NCBI GenBank assembly: GCA_913051545.1
Contig: CAJXCD010000002.1
Coordinates: 62,001 to 126,000, forward strand
Reading direction: 5' to 3'
DNA: 64,000 nucleotides
DNA from: an uncultured Chloroflexota bacterium
GTDB taxonomy: Bacteria; Chloroflexota; Dehalococcoidia; Lucifugimonadales; CAJXCD01
Shown: piece after piece, positions 1 to 9,211 of the stretch
How positions within the stretch are numbered: position 1 is the stretch's first letter
How the letters are laid out: each line of letters starts with the position of its first letter
The notes under the pieces: model-generated
The model's input: the letters and a program-made list of their open reading frames with translations, nothing else
Told to the model about the DNA's origin: nothing
Databases searched by the model: none
Program-made: the position numbers and the translations under genes

Positions 1-413
1 CCACCTGATTTTACTGCTCTGGTTAGAGGTCCGTCTATCCATTCGGTACTATCTCCTTGCAATAGGTAACGTCCAACTAGATCACTAGCCGTGAGATCTT
101 CGTGGCAGGCAATAGTTACTAGAGGTAGATTTTGCCCACTGTTTTTGGACGATTTATTACGTGATAAAGAAGACTTTTGTGAGGAGTGTTTTTTAACTTT
201 AGTGAGAGGTTTACCCAGCTTGTAAGACATGTATTCGACGAATCTTGTTTTACCCACGCCGGTAGGACCCTTAAAAAGGATAGGTATTTTTTGCTCATAT
301 GCTGCTTGAAAAAGCTCTACTTCATCCCCTATAGGTAAATAAAATGGTTCTTCAGAGAGAAAGTATTCTTCTACGATGTAACTTTGGTACAGTGTTTGAG
401 TTGTTGTGTTCAT
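1..413 (-). CDS. CbbQ/NirQ/NorQ-family AAA ATPase (N-terminal part, cut by window edge)
   Basis: This gene is absent from the ORF track because it runs off the window. I translated 137 codons from the ATG at 413. The order of motifs is YLPIGDEVELF, then the Walker A GPTGVGKT, then ACHEDLTASDLVGRYLL and WIDGPLTRAV, which is the signature of the MoxR-type CbbQ/NorQ ATPases. These pair with a VWA-domain CbbO/NorD protein to activate or insert cofactors into metalloenzymes. A serine/lysine-rich low-complexity insert of about 25 residues lies between Walker A and ACHEDLT. The start codon overlaps the coaE stop by one base (TAATG), so the two are co-transcribed and probably translationally coupled. 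The partner and target enzyme lie outside the window. Confidence 0.85.
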   Translation of the reverse strand, partial: MNTTTQTLYQSYIVEEYFLSEEPFYLPIGDEVELFQAAYEQKIPILFKGPTGVGKTRFVEYMSYKLGKPLTKVKKHSSQKSSLSRNKSSKNSGQNLPLVTIACHEDLTASDLVGRYLLQGDSTEWIDGPLTRAVKSG

Positions 414-1045
414 TAAACATCTTCTCGTTTATTTTTAAGTGCAATATGTTGATTCCATATCTGTGAAACGGTGTGTTCTAAGTCATTTAGATTCCCACTA
501 TTGTCTATTATTACGTCAGCATACTTTTTTCGTTCGCTTTGACTGGTCTGTGCTCTAATTGTTTCGTTTATCATCTCCATAGATATATTGTTCCGCTTTC
601 TTAGTCTTTCCACAACCATTTCCGGAGGTGAGTCTGTTACCCAAATCTCATTTATGAGCGATGTCCAGGCTTCGTCTCGTATAATCGCTTCCACTAGCAA
701 AGGAATCTCTATGACTAAAACTTCAGTTCCTCCTTTGGAATGCTGTTGTATTAGGTTTGTAATTAGCTTCTGTACTTCCGGGTGGACTAATGAATTTAGT
801 TTATTCAGAGCTAATCCGTCACTAAACACAATCTCTCGAAGTTTAGAACGGTCAATATCTCCGTTCGATCTAAGTATTTGATGTCCAAATTCGGATACTA
901 TTTTGCTCCATGTTTGAGTCCCGTATATGTATGTCTGGTGGGCAAGTTCATCTGCATAGACCAACGGAGCCCCAAATCCCGAGAGGATTTTTGAGACTTC
1001 AGTTTTTCCGGTACCTATTCCACCCGTCAGTCCGATTACGAGCAT
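413..1045 (-). CDS. coaE: Dephospho-CoA kinase
   Basis: CoaE phosphorylates the 3'-hydroxyl of dephospho-CoA with ATP, the last step of coenzyme A synthesis, in the cytosol. The protein has 210 residues, normal for the family. It opens with the P-loop LTGGIGTGKTEV, followed by DELAHQ, the VHPEVQ segment and VIEIPLL, all typical CoaE landmarks. The ATG at 1045 lies directly before the P-loop, as expected. The stop overlaps the start of the downstream CbbQ-type gene by one base. selA diverges upstream across about 180 bases. Confidence 0.93.
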   Translation of the reverse strand: MLVIGLTGGIGTGKTEVSKILSGFGAPLVYADELAHQTYIYGTQTWSKIVSEFGHQILRSNGDIDRSKLREIVFSDGLALNKLNSLVHPEVQKLITNLIQQHSKGGTEVLVIEIPLLVEAIIRDEAWTSLINEIWVTDSPPEMVVERLRKRNNISMEMINETIRAQTSQSERKKYADVIIDNSGNLNDLEHTVSQIWNQHIALKNKREDV

Positions 1046-1227
1046 TCAGACCACTTAAATACAGATTCACGCTATTTTAGCATAAGATCATTCTCAAGTT
1101 GTAAGATATCATTACAGGGTTATTTTTCTTACACCCTCGTGCGAATTAACCTGATTTTAGAGTGTTGGTAGTTATTGGGTACACCCTCTGGGTTATAATA
1201 CCGGGGAAAGATTTGGAGGCCAAAGAT

Positions 1228-2601
1228 ATGGCGGCCGAGTTCCGAAAATTACCCAGCGTAGATAGTATCCTGTCGGATGAGAGGATAAAGGATCTTAGTG
1301 ATAAATACTCTCGCCTAGTAGTAGTTTCGGTTGTTAGAACTCAACTCGATTATGCAAGGAAATTATTAAAGGAGGGTGGTCACTTACTTGAAGTCGAAGA
1401 GCTTGTGACATCAGTTTTAGATAGTGTAAATCAACATTGGTTTCCATCACCTATCCAAGTTATTAATGCTACCGGCGTTATTTTACATACCAATCTTGGG
1501 CGCGCTCCTTTGTCTATTGAGGCGTTGGATTCCATCCGTCAGTCAAGTATGGGTTACAGTGACTTGGAATTCGATACCGGTACCGGACGTAGAGGTTCAC
1601 GACACTCCTACGCAGCAAGAATTTTGTCCCATCTAACTGGTTCCGAGTCCGCTATCGTAGTAAACAACAATGCATCTGCAATTATGTTAGGACTAGTAGC
1701 TATAGCATCTGGGTCAGAAGTTATTGTCTCTCGCGGGGAGTCTCTTGAAATAGGTGGTGGGTTCCGCATTCCGGACGTTTTAAAACAAAGTGGTGCTACT
1801 CTGATAGAGGTTGGAACTACAAACCGCACTTACGTTAACGATTATGAGGATGCCGTATCTGATCGCACTGGGGCGATTTTGTCTGTGCACTCCAGTAACT
1901 TTAAAGTTACTGGATTCACGCATTCACCATCTCTATTAGAATTGGTAAACCTTGGTCGTAAACATAACATTCCCGTTCTTCATGACCTGGGAAGTGGTTC
2001 ATTGATTGACACTTCGTTATTCGGCTTAGCTCATGAGCCAATGCCTCAGGAGAGTATTGCCGCGGGAGCGTCACTATCCTTCTTTTCCGGGGACAAGTTA
2101 CTAGGTGGTCCACAAGCGGGAATTATAGTAGGGGGTGAAGAGTATGTGTCGAAAGTTGCTAATCATCCTATAGCTAGAGCTGTTAGGATAGACAAACTTA
2201 GTTTATCAGCCCTTACTGCCACGCTCCTTGCGTATTTGAGAGACGATGTTATCTCAGTAGTTCCTGTGTGGGCAATGATTTCTGAAAAAGTTGATGCAAT
2301 TGGTGATAGGGCAAGAAATTGGAATCGGATCTTGGGAAATAAATATGAGGTTGTTGAAGGTTATTCAACTGTAGGAGGAGGGAGTCTGCCTGATCAACAG
2401 CTTCCTACTTGGTTGCTATCCATAGACCCAAGTCCTGACGGGTCAGATTCTTTAAGTGCCGCTTTGAGGAATGCTTATAAACCTGTTATATCTAGAATTG
2501 AAAACGATCGAATATTGCTAGACCCTCGTACAGTTTTGCATGACCAAGATGACGATCTGCTAGATGTAATAAAATCGGTGTTGCTAAGAACACAGTCCTA
2601 A
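1228..2601 (+). CDS. selA: L-seryl-tRNA(Sec) selenium transferase SelA
   Basis: SelA is the PLP enzyme that converts seryl-tRNA(Sec) to selenocysteinyl-tRNA(Sec) using selenophosphate. The N-terminal LPSVDSIL segment, INATGVILHTNLGRAPLS, VVNNNASA, EIGGGFRIPDV and the PLP-lysine motif FSGDKLLGGPQAG are all present. I move the start from the track's GTG at 1162 to the ATG at 1228. A GGAGG lies 8 bases before this ATG, and the residues upstream of it do not match the family. That gives 457 aa, the usual length. selB, selD and the Sec tRNA are not in the window; the next gene is rarA. Its presence implies a selenoproteome, and a candidate selenoprotein is at 13138-13590. Confidence 0.95.
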   Translation: MAAEFRKLPSVDSILSDERIKDLSDKYSRLVVVSVVRTQLDYARKLLKEGGHLLEVEELVTSVLDSVNQHWFPSPIQVINATGVILHTNLGRAPLSIEALDSIRQSSMGYSDLEFDTGTGRRGSRHSYAARILSHLTGSESAIVVNNNASAIMLGLVAIASGSEVIVSRGESLEIGGGFRIPDVLKQSGATLIEVGTTNRTYVNDYEDAVSDRTGAILSVHSSNFKVTGFTHSPSLLELVNLGRKHNIPVLHDLGSGSLIDTSLFGLAHEPMPQESIAAGASLSFFSGDKLLGGPQAGIIVGGEEYVSKVANHPIARAVRIDKLSLSALTATLLAYLRDDVISVVPVWAMISEKVDAIGDRARNWNRILGNKYEVVEGYSTVGGGSLPDQQLPTWLLSIDPSPDGSDSLSAALRNAYKPVISRIENDRILLDPRTVLHDQDDDLLDVIKSVLLRTQS

Positions 2602-2652
2602 ATGTTCAGAGGGGAATGGATAACCGGGATTTTCCCGTCGGGTTCATAAACG

Positions 2653-4011
2653 GTGTCAAGTGTGACGTTATTTGATTATCAAGCAGATATAAGTATGGGT
2701 AGTGACGGTCCTTTAGCATCCCGTATGAGGCCCACGTCATTTGATGAATTAATTGGTCAAGAGCATATTGTGGGGCCAGGTCGTGTGCTGAGGAAAAGCA
2801 TAGAGTCTGACAAACTTCCTTCAATGATTCTATGGGGCCCCCCCGGTACTGGCAAAACGACTTTGGCACATCTGATATCTAATATTACACGTAGCCATTA
2901 TGCTTCGATTAGTGCTGTTGGGTCAGGTGTTGCTGATTTGCGCAAGGTTGTCGAAGACGCAAAAGAAAGACTGGGCATGCATGGTAAACGTACTATTTTA
3001 TTTATTGATGAAATACATCGTTTTAATAAATCTCAGCAGGATGTAGTGTTGCCACATGTTGAGAGTGGGGTAGTTACTTTGATTGGTGCTACCACAGAGA
3101 ATCCATCATTTGAGGTTATATCACCTCTTCTTTCGAGGTCTCGAGTATACACTCTAAAATCCTTAACAGACCTTCAGATAGAGGAGATACTGCGGAGAGC
3201 ACTTACTGACGTCAAGCGAGGGGTAGGTTCGCTTTCTGCTAGATTAGATCCGGATGCACTAAGTACTATTGTTACACTTTCAGGGGGTGACGCAAGAGTT
3301 GCATTGAATTCTTTAGAATTAGCGGTTCACGCAACTGATATAACTAAAGAAGGTGTTCGGCATGTTACCTCAGAGGTTGTAGAAGATGCAATTCAGAGAC
3401 AATCACTTTTATATGATAAGGCAGGGGATAAGCATTACGACACTATATCGGCATACATCAAATCCGTAAGGGGATCGGATCCAGATGCTGCTATATATTG
3501 GCTGGCACGTATGATAGAGGCAGGTGAAGATCCAATTTTCATTTCACGCAGGTTGGTAATATTAGCTGCCGAAGACATAGGTTTAGCCGATCCGCAAGCG
3601 TTAACAATTGCAGTGGCAGCACAGCAAGCAGTTCATTTCATAGGTATGCCAGAGGGACGAATCCCATTAGCTGAGGCTACTATATACCTTGCTTCAGCTC
3701 CAAAAAGTAACTCAGCTTACAAAGCTGTAGATAAAGCTTTAGATGAAGTGAGACGTACGGGAAGTCAACCAGTGCCTATGCATTTGAGAAATGCAGTAAC
3801 CAGCCTGATGAAAGATTCTGGGTATGGAGCAGGATATAAATATGCACACAAATATAAAGATCATTTTACTCCGATGGAGAATTTGCCTGAAAAATTGAGA
3901 GGCTCTAAGTATTATGAACCGTCAAATTCCGGTTACGAGCGTTCAATATTGGACAGGTTGAAAAAGTGGTGGGGCAAAAGGCGGGAACAAAAAGCATCGG
4001 AAGATTCTTAA
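2653..4011 (+). CDS. rarA: Replication-associated recombination protein A (RarA/MgsA AAA ATPase)
   Basis: RarA is a AAA+ ATPase related to clamp loaders; it acts at stalled replication forks and ssDNA gaps. The sequence has PLASRMRPTSFDELIGQEHIVGPG, Walker A WGPPGTGKTT, Walker B LFIDEIHRFNKSQQD, sensor 1 GATTENPSFE and the sensor 2 region GGDARVALN. The C-terminal tetramerisation region (SAYIKSVRGSDPDAAIYWLARM) follows. At 452 aa it is full length. The start is a GTG with no strong Shine-Dalgarno; an in-frame ATG at 2695 is an alternative. The stop overlaps the convergent MFS gene by four bases. Confidence 0.93.
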   Translation: MSSVTLFDYQADISMGSDGPLASRMRPTSFDELIGQEHIVGPGRVLRKSIESDKLPSMILWGPPGTGKTTLAHLISNITRSHYASISAVGSGVADLRKVVEDAKERLGMHGKRTILFIDEIHRFNKSQQDVVLPHVESGVVTLIGATTENPSFEVISPLLSRSRVYTLKSLTDLQIEEILRRALTDVKRGVGSLSARLDPDALSTIVTLSGGDARVALNSLELAVHATDITKEGVRHVTSEVVEDAIQRQSLLYDKAGDKHYDTISAYIKSVRGSDPDAAIYWLARMIEAGEDPIFISRRLVILAAEDIGLADPQALTIAVAAQQAVHFIGMPEGRIPLAEATIYLASAPKSNSAYKAVDKALDEVRRTGSQPVPMHLRNAVTSLMKDSGYGAGYKYAHKYKDHFTPMENLPEKLRGSKYYEPSNSGYERSILDRLKKWWGKRREQKASEDS

Positions 4012-5237
4012 TTTTCTGAGTCATATATTAATTCATTGGATGTTGATCCCAATATATTCCGGCTTACTCCAATAAGGGACGTTAACATCAATATGCCAGA
4101 TCCTGCTATGGCTATTTGGACTCCAATCAAACCGCTAATAGTTCCCATGTAAAAACTTGATAATTTATTGATGCTCCATGCGAATGCCTGAAAGCTGCCT
4201 ACGCGTCCCCTCATATGGCCTGGCACGGAAGTTTGAATTAATGTTGCCATGCACATTTCCCCAACTGATCCGAAACAATAGGCGGCAAAAATTATTACTA
4301 GCGATAAAGTTAAGGATTCAGATATTGAAAGGGCGATGATTAATATACTGAATCCAGCAGATCCCACTATCGTAATGATTTCCTTCCATTTGATATCGCT
4401 GAAAATTGATATAACAAAACTACCTATGAAAAATCCTGCAAAGCTCGCAGATTGTAGATAACCCAGTCCTGACACACCTGAGTTAAGGATGTCTCTTGCC
4501 AATACCGGTAGCATAGAAACATGGGCCCATCCAAACGCTTCGGACGCCAGGGCTAAAATAATCAGGTTTCGAATCTTGTTTGTCGAAAAAATGTAGACGG
4601 CGCCCTGTTTAAATGTTTTATACGGTGATGTTAGATTCCTTGAGTTATTTTCCGTAGGTAGGCTGGGTATAGCAGTGATATTTAGTAAGAACATTACAGA
4701 AATAATTTCAACAGATATAATAAATATGTATGCCCAACCTATTCCAAATGAATTTACTATTAAAGCCATAATAAGTGGAGCTGAAATGCCGGCGATGCCC
4801 AAGCCTACAAAGTTAGCAGCGTTTGCTGATAAGACCCTCTTTTCTCCTACGATATCTACGACAAATGCCATATGCGCGGGTGCCCGCATGGCGTCGGATA
4901 TACCGAAAAGTAGGGAAGTTGCCAGTATTTGCCATAATTGTACGTCTCCCATAAAAATAGTTTGTGTTAGCAATATCAACGCTGCGGCTCGGAATATGCC
5001 AGAAAATACGATTATTGAACGTCTAGGCAGGAGGTCTGCAAGGACGCCACCTATGGCTACAGTTGATATCATTCCCACTCCGCCCATCCCCATGGTTGCC
5101 CCAACCCAGAATGGGGAATCAGTTATATCAAGAGTTAACCACCCCTGCACTGTAATAAATACGATGTCTCCTAATGATGCGAGTGTTATAGCAATCCATA
5201 GCAGTCTGAAACGGTAATTTTCGAATAGTAAAGTCAA
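4008..5237 (-). CDS. MFS transporter
   Basis: This is a 409-residue membrane protein with about 12 hydrophobic segments and an N-terminal FRLLWIAITLASLGD start typical of the MFS-3/enterobactin-exporter-like group. The loop between segments 2 and 3 has GGVLADLLPRRSI, a variant of MFS motif A. VPGHMRGRVGSFQAF near the C-terminal half is also typical. Such proteins export drugs or metabolites using the proton gradient; the substrate cannot be told. It starts with TTG. It is downstream of tdh, with a 152-base gap holding a perfect inverted repeat, so it may have its own regulated promoter. Confidence 0.8.
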   Translation of the reverse strand: MTLLFENYRFRLLWIAITLASLGDIVFITVQGWLTLDITDSPFWVGATMGMGGVGMISTVAIGGVLADLLPRRSIIVFSGIFRAAALILLTQTIFMGDVQLWQILATSLLFGISDAMRAPAHMAFVVDIVGEKRVLSANAANFVGLGIAGISAPLIMALIVNSFGIGWAYIFIISVEIISVMFLLNITAIPSLPTENNSRNLTSPYKTFKQGAVYIFSTNKIRNLIILALASEAFGWAHVSMLPVLARDILNSGVSGLGYLQSASFAGFFIGSFVISIFSDIKWKEIITIVGSAGFSILIIALSISESLTLSLVIIFAAYCFGSVGEMCMATLIQTSVPGHMRGRVGSFQAFAWSINKLSSFYMGTISGLIGVQIAIAGSGILMLTSLIGVSRNILGSTSNELIYDSEN

Positions 5238-5278
5238 ATTGAAATGCCTGAAGTTTTTCGATTAAAAGATATATATCA

Positions 5279-5306
5279 AATTGTATTATCTATTGATAAT
5301 ACAATT
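5279..5306. repeat. 12-bp perfect inverted repeat upstream of the MFS gene
   Basis: The arms AATTGTATTATC and GATAATACAATT pair perfectly around a TATT loop. The repeat lies 42 bases upstream of the MFS start and about 85 bases after the tdh stop. The symmetry and position fit an operator for a dimeric repressor; no T-run follows on either strand, so an intrinsic terminator is less likely. Confidence 0.6.
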
Positions 5307-5389
5307 AATAGGAGACTGAAGTAAGATTTTCGAAGGGATATTGAGATTATATTAATTCAATGATGATTAAGAGATAAATCGATCTCTTC

Positions 5390-6457
5390 TTAGGGACCTG
5401 AATCGATAGATTGATGTGCGGTTGGTCTGAGTAATATTTTCGCTGCGTTTCCTTCTTTCAGCATATTTATAGCGTCTTCGATTTGTTCTAGGCTCATCGA
5501 GGCGCTTATGAGAGGTTGAAGGTCGACGGCTCTAGTTTCCAGTAAATTCCTAGTCATATACCATGTTTCAAAGATGCGACGACCATATTTGCCAACGATG
5601 TTAAGGTTTTTAAATATTATATCGTTGGATATATCGATTTCGATTGGAGAAGTTGGGATGCCGAAAAGAGTCACATGGCCCCCATTCTTAGCGCTTCCCA
5701 GTGCTGTTTTGACCGCATTTTGTGCGCCTGTCATTTCAAACACAATGTCTAATCCAAGGTTGTCGGTCATCTCTGATACCCACTGAGTGGTGTCCATAGT
5801 GTTAGTTTTTGGGTTGAAAACGTTATCGGCACCCATTTCTTTAGCAAGCGTAAGTCGGTATTGGTTTATATCAGATGCCAGGATCCTAGCCGCGCCAGAC
5901 GCTTTAGTTATTCCGATCGTGAACAAACCTACTGGTCCACAGCCTAATACCAATATATTCTTCCCCGTGAGGTCTATCTCTGAAGTAGCGAAAACAGCGT
6001 TTCCGAATGGTTCCTGAAGAGCAGCAATTTCTGGCGCCAGTTTTATGCGGTCGTTTTGCCAGATTACTTTTTCCGGTACAGAAATATAGTCTGCAAATGC
6101 TCCGTCACGGTCTACGCCTAAAACATCAGTATTTGGGCATAGATGTGCTTGATTAGTTCTGCATTGGTGGCAGGTGCCACAAGTCACGTGGCTTTCAGCT
6201 GATACGTAGTCTCCTATTGAAACATTTGTGACAGATTTTCCTGTTTCTACCACAGTGCCCGCAAACTCATGACCGATAGTCAGTGGTGGGTTTAGACGTT
6301 CCGAACTCCATTCATCCCAGTCCCAGATATGTAAGTCTGTTCCACATATGCTAGCAGCTTCAACTGCTATTAGAACTTCATTGTCATTTATATTAGGTAT
6401 GGGAACGTCTTCGACTTTAAGACCTTTTTCTTTTCCTGTTTTTCGTACAGCTAACAT
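5390..6457 (-). CDS. tdh: L-threonine 3-dehydrogenase (zinc alcohol dehydrogenase family)
   Basis: The likely reaction is NAD-dependent oxidation of L-threonine to 2-amino-3-ketobutyrate. Catalytic zinc ligands are seen in SICGTDLHIWDWDEW and GHEFAG, and the structural zinc cysteines in CGTCHQCRTNQAHLC. The Rossmann motif is VLGCGPVGLF. The segment GRRIFETWYMTRNLL and the DWDEW after the catalytic cysteine are characteristic of Tdh rather than generic sorbitol dehydrogenases. At 355 aa it is slightly longer than E. coli Tdh. The neighbouring upstream gene is threonine aldolase, supporting threonine or glycine metabolism. The usual partner kbl is not in the window. Confidence 0.82.
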   Translation of the reverse strand: MLAVRKTGKEKGLKVEDVPIPNINDNEVLIAVEAASICGTDLHIWDWDEWSSERLNPPLTIGHEFAGTVVETGKSVTNVSIGDYVSAESHVTCGTCHQCRTNQAHLCPNTDVLGVDRDGAFADYISVPEKVIWQNDRIKLAPEIAALQEPFGNAVFATSEIDLTGKNILVLGCGPVGLFTIGITKASGAARILASDINQYRLTLAKEMGADNVFNPKTNTMDTTQWVSEMTDNLGLDIVFEMTGAQNAVKTALGSAKNGGHVTLFGIPTSPIEIDISNDIIFKNLNIVGKYGRRIFETWYMTRNLLETRAVDLQPLISASMSLEQIEDAINMLKEGNAAKILLRPTAHQSIDSGP

Positions 6458-6500
6458 ATATAAATCTGATCATCTCACATAAAATCTGGGGAACTTAATT

Positions 6501-7529
6501 TTAGCTAACCGCCTCAGATTTTATAACATCTATGGCGTAATCAACATCTTCTGAGGTTATTCCGTAGTGAGTGGTAAGACGCCAGGTCCCTCCTGGTCTT
6601 GCGTTGATCAGTACACCACGGTTATTGATTTGATTAATTAGGTCGTAAGGTGCTTCGGGAGGCTCTGCGAAGACGAGATTTGTTTTTACAGATTCGGGGT
6701 CGATAGAAAATCCAGGAATTGAATTAAGACCTTTTGCTAGTCTTTTGGCATTTGCATGGTCATCTGATAATCGTTCAATCATAGTGTTCAATGCGACTAT
6801 ACCTGCAGCTGCAATTATTCCCGCTTGCCTCATTCCCGCCCCCAAAGTTTTACGCCACTCCCTGGCCTTTGCAATGGTCGTCTTGTCCCCGCAAACTATC
6901 GATCCGACAGGGGCGCTTAGACCTTTAGATAGGCAAAATGTTACTGTGTCGGCATCTTTAACCAATTCTGAAGCGGGCGTTTCCAGACAAACAGCCGCAT
7001 TAAATAATCTAGCTCCATCAACATGAACTCGTAAACCATTAGATTTAGCAATCTTACTTAGGTCACTCATGTAACTAGGTGTAATTGGTATACCGCCACA
7101 GGCATTTTGAGTATTTTCTATGGCGACCATAGCGGTAGGGGACCAGTGTATGTTTCCAAATCGTACTGCGTTTTCGACTTGGTTAAGATCAAGGGTTCCA
7201 ATATTGGTATTTGGAATGGGATGAAATGCGACTCCGCCTAGAGTAGAAGCGCCTCCTCCTTCAGCATTATAAATATGTGTTTGCTCGCCTAAGATAATTT
7301 CTTGTCCACGTTCACACTGGGCTAATATGGAAACGAAATTACCCATCGTTCCACTGGTAACCAGTAGTCCAGCCTCCTTGCCTAGCATTTCAGATGCCAT
7401 GTTTTCTAGGGCATTAACTGTAGGATCCTCACCATATACGTCATCACCCAATTCTGCAGTTGCTATGGCTTGTCTCATTTCCTCAGAGGGCTGCGTGACT
7501 GTGTCGCTACGTAGATCCACTATTCGCAT
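6501..7529 (-). CDS. ltaE: Low-specificity L-threonine aldolase
   Basis: This PLP enzyme splits L-threonine or allo-threonine into glycine and acetaldehyde. It begins VDLRSDTVTQPSEEM and continues GDDVYGEDPTVNALE, both hallmarks of the family. The PLP lysine is in CLSKGLSAPVGS, and ENTQNACGG and HVDGARLFNAAV are conserved active-site segments. At 342 aa it is full length. It precedes tdh by 43 bases on the same strand, so the two probably form a threonine-degrading unit. fumC diverges upstream. Confidence 0.92.
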   Translation of the reverse strand: MRIVDLRSDTVTQPSEEMRQAIATAELGDDVYGEDPTVNALENMASEMLGKEAGLLVTSGTMGNFVSILAQCERGQEIILGEQTHIYNAEGGGASTLGGVAFHPIPNTNIGTLDLNQVENAVRFGNIHWSPTAMVAIENTQNACGGIPITPSYMSDLSKIAKSNGLRVHVDGARLFNAAVCLETPASELVKDADTVTFCLSKGLSAPVGSIVCGDKTTIAKAREWRKTLGAGMRQAGIIAAAGIVALNTMIERLSDDHANAKRLAKGLNSIPGFSIDPESVKTNLVFAEPPEAPYDLINQINNRGVLINARPGGTWRLTTHYGITSEDVDYAIDVIKSEAVS

Positions 7530-7660
7530 TATTGACCGCCTTTATTATTGCCTAGTCATTGTCTAATTTTAGCAACAAGGCTTGTTAAATTCTATGGTGG
7601 TTTGTAAATAGCATGACTGTCGTGTAAATTTAGGACATCCATATAGTTTAAGGAATATTG

Positions 7661-9067
7661 ATGTCTACTAACGATAAAGTAAGAATAGAAAAAGATTCTA
7701 TGGGAAAGCTTGAGGTTCCTTCAGGCTCGTATTACGGAGCTCAAACTCAAAGGGCAGCCTTGAATTTCCAGATAAGTAGTTTGAGATTTCCTAGATCATT
7801 TATTCGTGCAATAGGTGCTATAAAACTTTGTGCGTCACAGGTAAATTTGGATCTGGGTCTTCTAGATAGCAAGTTGTCAATTGCGATTATGGGTGCATCT
7901 CAGGAAGTGATGGACGGAGATCATGACTCCCAGTTCGTTTTAGACATATTTCAAACCGGTTCAGGCACTTCTACAAATATGAATGCCAACGAAGTCATAG
8001 CTAATCTGGCAATAGAAAAATTGGGAGGTGTTGTAGGCTCCAGAGAACCTGTACATCCCAATGACCATGTGAATATGGGACAGTCTTCTAATGATGTCAT
8101 TCCAACTGCTATACATATCGCGGCTTTGGATTCGATAAAAAATCGGTTAATTCCAGCTCTTACGTCTCTGAATTCGCAACTTAAAGAAAAATCAGATGAG
8201 TTTATGCCGGTTGTCAAAACTGGGCGAACTCATTTACAAGATGCTACTCCGGTAAGGCTTGGACAGGAATTTTTAGGTTATGTAGGTCAAATTGAGCGCT
8301 CTATATCACGAATTGAAATAGCTTGCGGTGAACTTTCTGAAGTTGCGCTAGGGGGAACCGCTGTAGGCACAGGTGTAAACACTCACGTAAATTTTTCTAC
8401 TATGGTGTGTGAGAAACTATCTGAAATCCTTAAACTTGATATTAATCAGACATCCAATCATTTTCAGGCTCAAAGCAGTCTTGATTCAATCGTTTTGGTA
8501 AGTGGATCTTTGAAAACAATTGCGGTTAGTTTAATGAAAATATCTAATGACATCAGATGGCTTGGGTCTGGCCCCAGGGCTGGCATTGGTGAAATAGATG
8601 TGCCAGCTGTTCAGCCTGGGAGTTCTATTATGCCAGGAAAAGTTAACCCGGTAATTCCGGAGTCGGTATGTCAGGTAGCAGCTCAGGTGATTGGAAATGA
8701 TACGACTATAACTATTGCAGGTCAGTCCGGAAACTTTGAAATTAATGTAATGATGCCTGTGGCCGCTCACAATTTATTGGAATCGATAGATATCATGGCT
8801 TCAGCTTCACAGAATTTGGCTGGAAAATGTATTGCTGGTCTGGAGGCGACAACTAAGGGTCCAGAGATGGTTGAAAAAGGCCTTGCCATAGTTACTACCC
8901 TGGTACCGCATATAGGATATGATGCATCGGCGTTGATTGCTAAGGAAGCTGGGGAAACAGGGGAGTCTGTTCGTGAGGTTGCGATACGCAGAACGGATCT
9001 ATCTGAGCAGGAATTAGATTCTATTCTAGATCCCGCTTCAATGACACAGCCGTTGACTAATGAATGA
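7661..9067 (+). CDS. fumC: Class II fumarate hydratase
   Basis: FumC interconverts fumarate and malate in the TCA cycle. The protein has the opening EKDSMGKLEVPSGSYYGAQTQRA, the QTGSGTSTNMNANEV segment, GRTHLQDATPVRLGQE and the superfamily signature GSSIMPGKVNPV. These distinguish it as the fumarase/aspartase group, and the SSLRFPRSF region fits fumarase. I take the ATG at 7661, which has AAGGA about 6 bases upstream; the track uses the TTG one codon earlier. The resulting 468 aa is normal. It stands alone between divergent ltaE and the following hypothetical locus. Confidence 0.93.
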   Translation: MSTNDKVRIEKDSMGKLEVPSGSYYGAQTQRAALNFQISSLRFPRSFIRAIGAIKLCASQVNLDLGLLDSKLSIAIMGASQEVMDGDHDSQFVLDIFQTGSGTSTNMNANEVIANLAIEKLGGVVGSREPVHPNDHVNMGQSSNDVIPTAIHIAALDSIKNRLIPALTSLNSQLKEKSDEFMPVVKTGRTHLQDATPVRLGQEFLGYVGQIERSISRIEIACGELSEVALGGTAVGTGVNTHVNFSTMVCEKLSEILKLDINQTSNHFQAQSSLDSIVLVSGSLKTIAVSLMKISNDIRWLGSGPRAGIGEIDVPAVQPGSSIMPGKVNPVIPESVCQVAAQVIGNDTTITIAGQSGNFEINVMMPVAAHNLLESIDIMASASQNLAGKCIAGLEATTKGPEMVEKGLAIVTTLVPHIGYDASALIAKEAGETGESVREVAIRRTDLSEQELDSILDPASMTQPLTNE

Positions 9068-9211
9068 CGTTAGTCACGTAACCAAATAACGCTCCTCCAG
9101 TCAGTTTTCTGATCACCTATTTACCTCCGGTATTCCCATTAATTACCCGTGCGTAATTTATGCCGTTTACAGGAGTCTCCCCCTGCTGTATTTAGTCAGG
9201 GGGCAGTGAAT

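Noticed and set aside
1162-1227. Longer N-terminus of SelA in the track
   Set aside because: No Shine-Dalgarno before GTG 1162, while GGAGG stands 8 bases before ATG 1228, and the extra residues do not fit SelA.
4675-5217. Plus-strand ORF of 180 aa
   Set aside because: Lies fully opposite the MFS gene, lacks family motifs and looks like the antisense of a hydrophobic protein.
5369-5388. Terminator after tdh
   Set aside because: AAGAGAT/ATCTCTT is a 7-bp stem without a T-run and lies against the stop codon; too weak to call.
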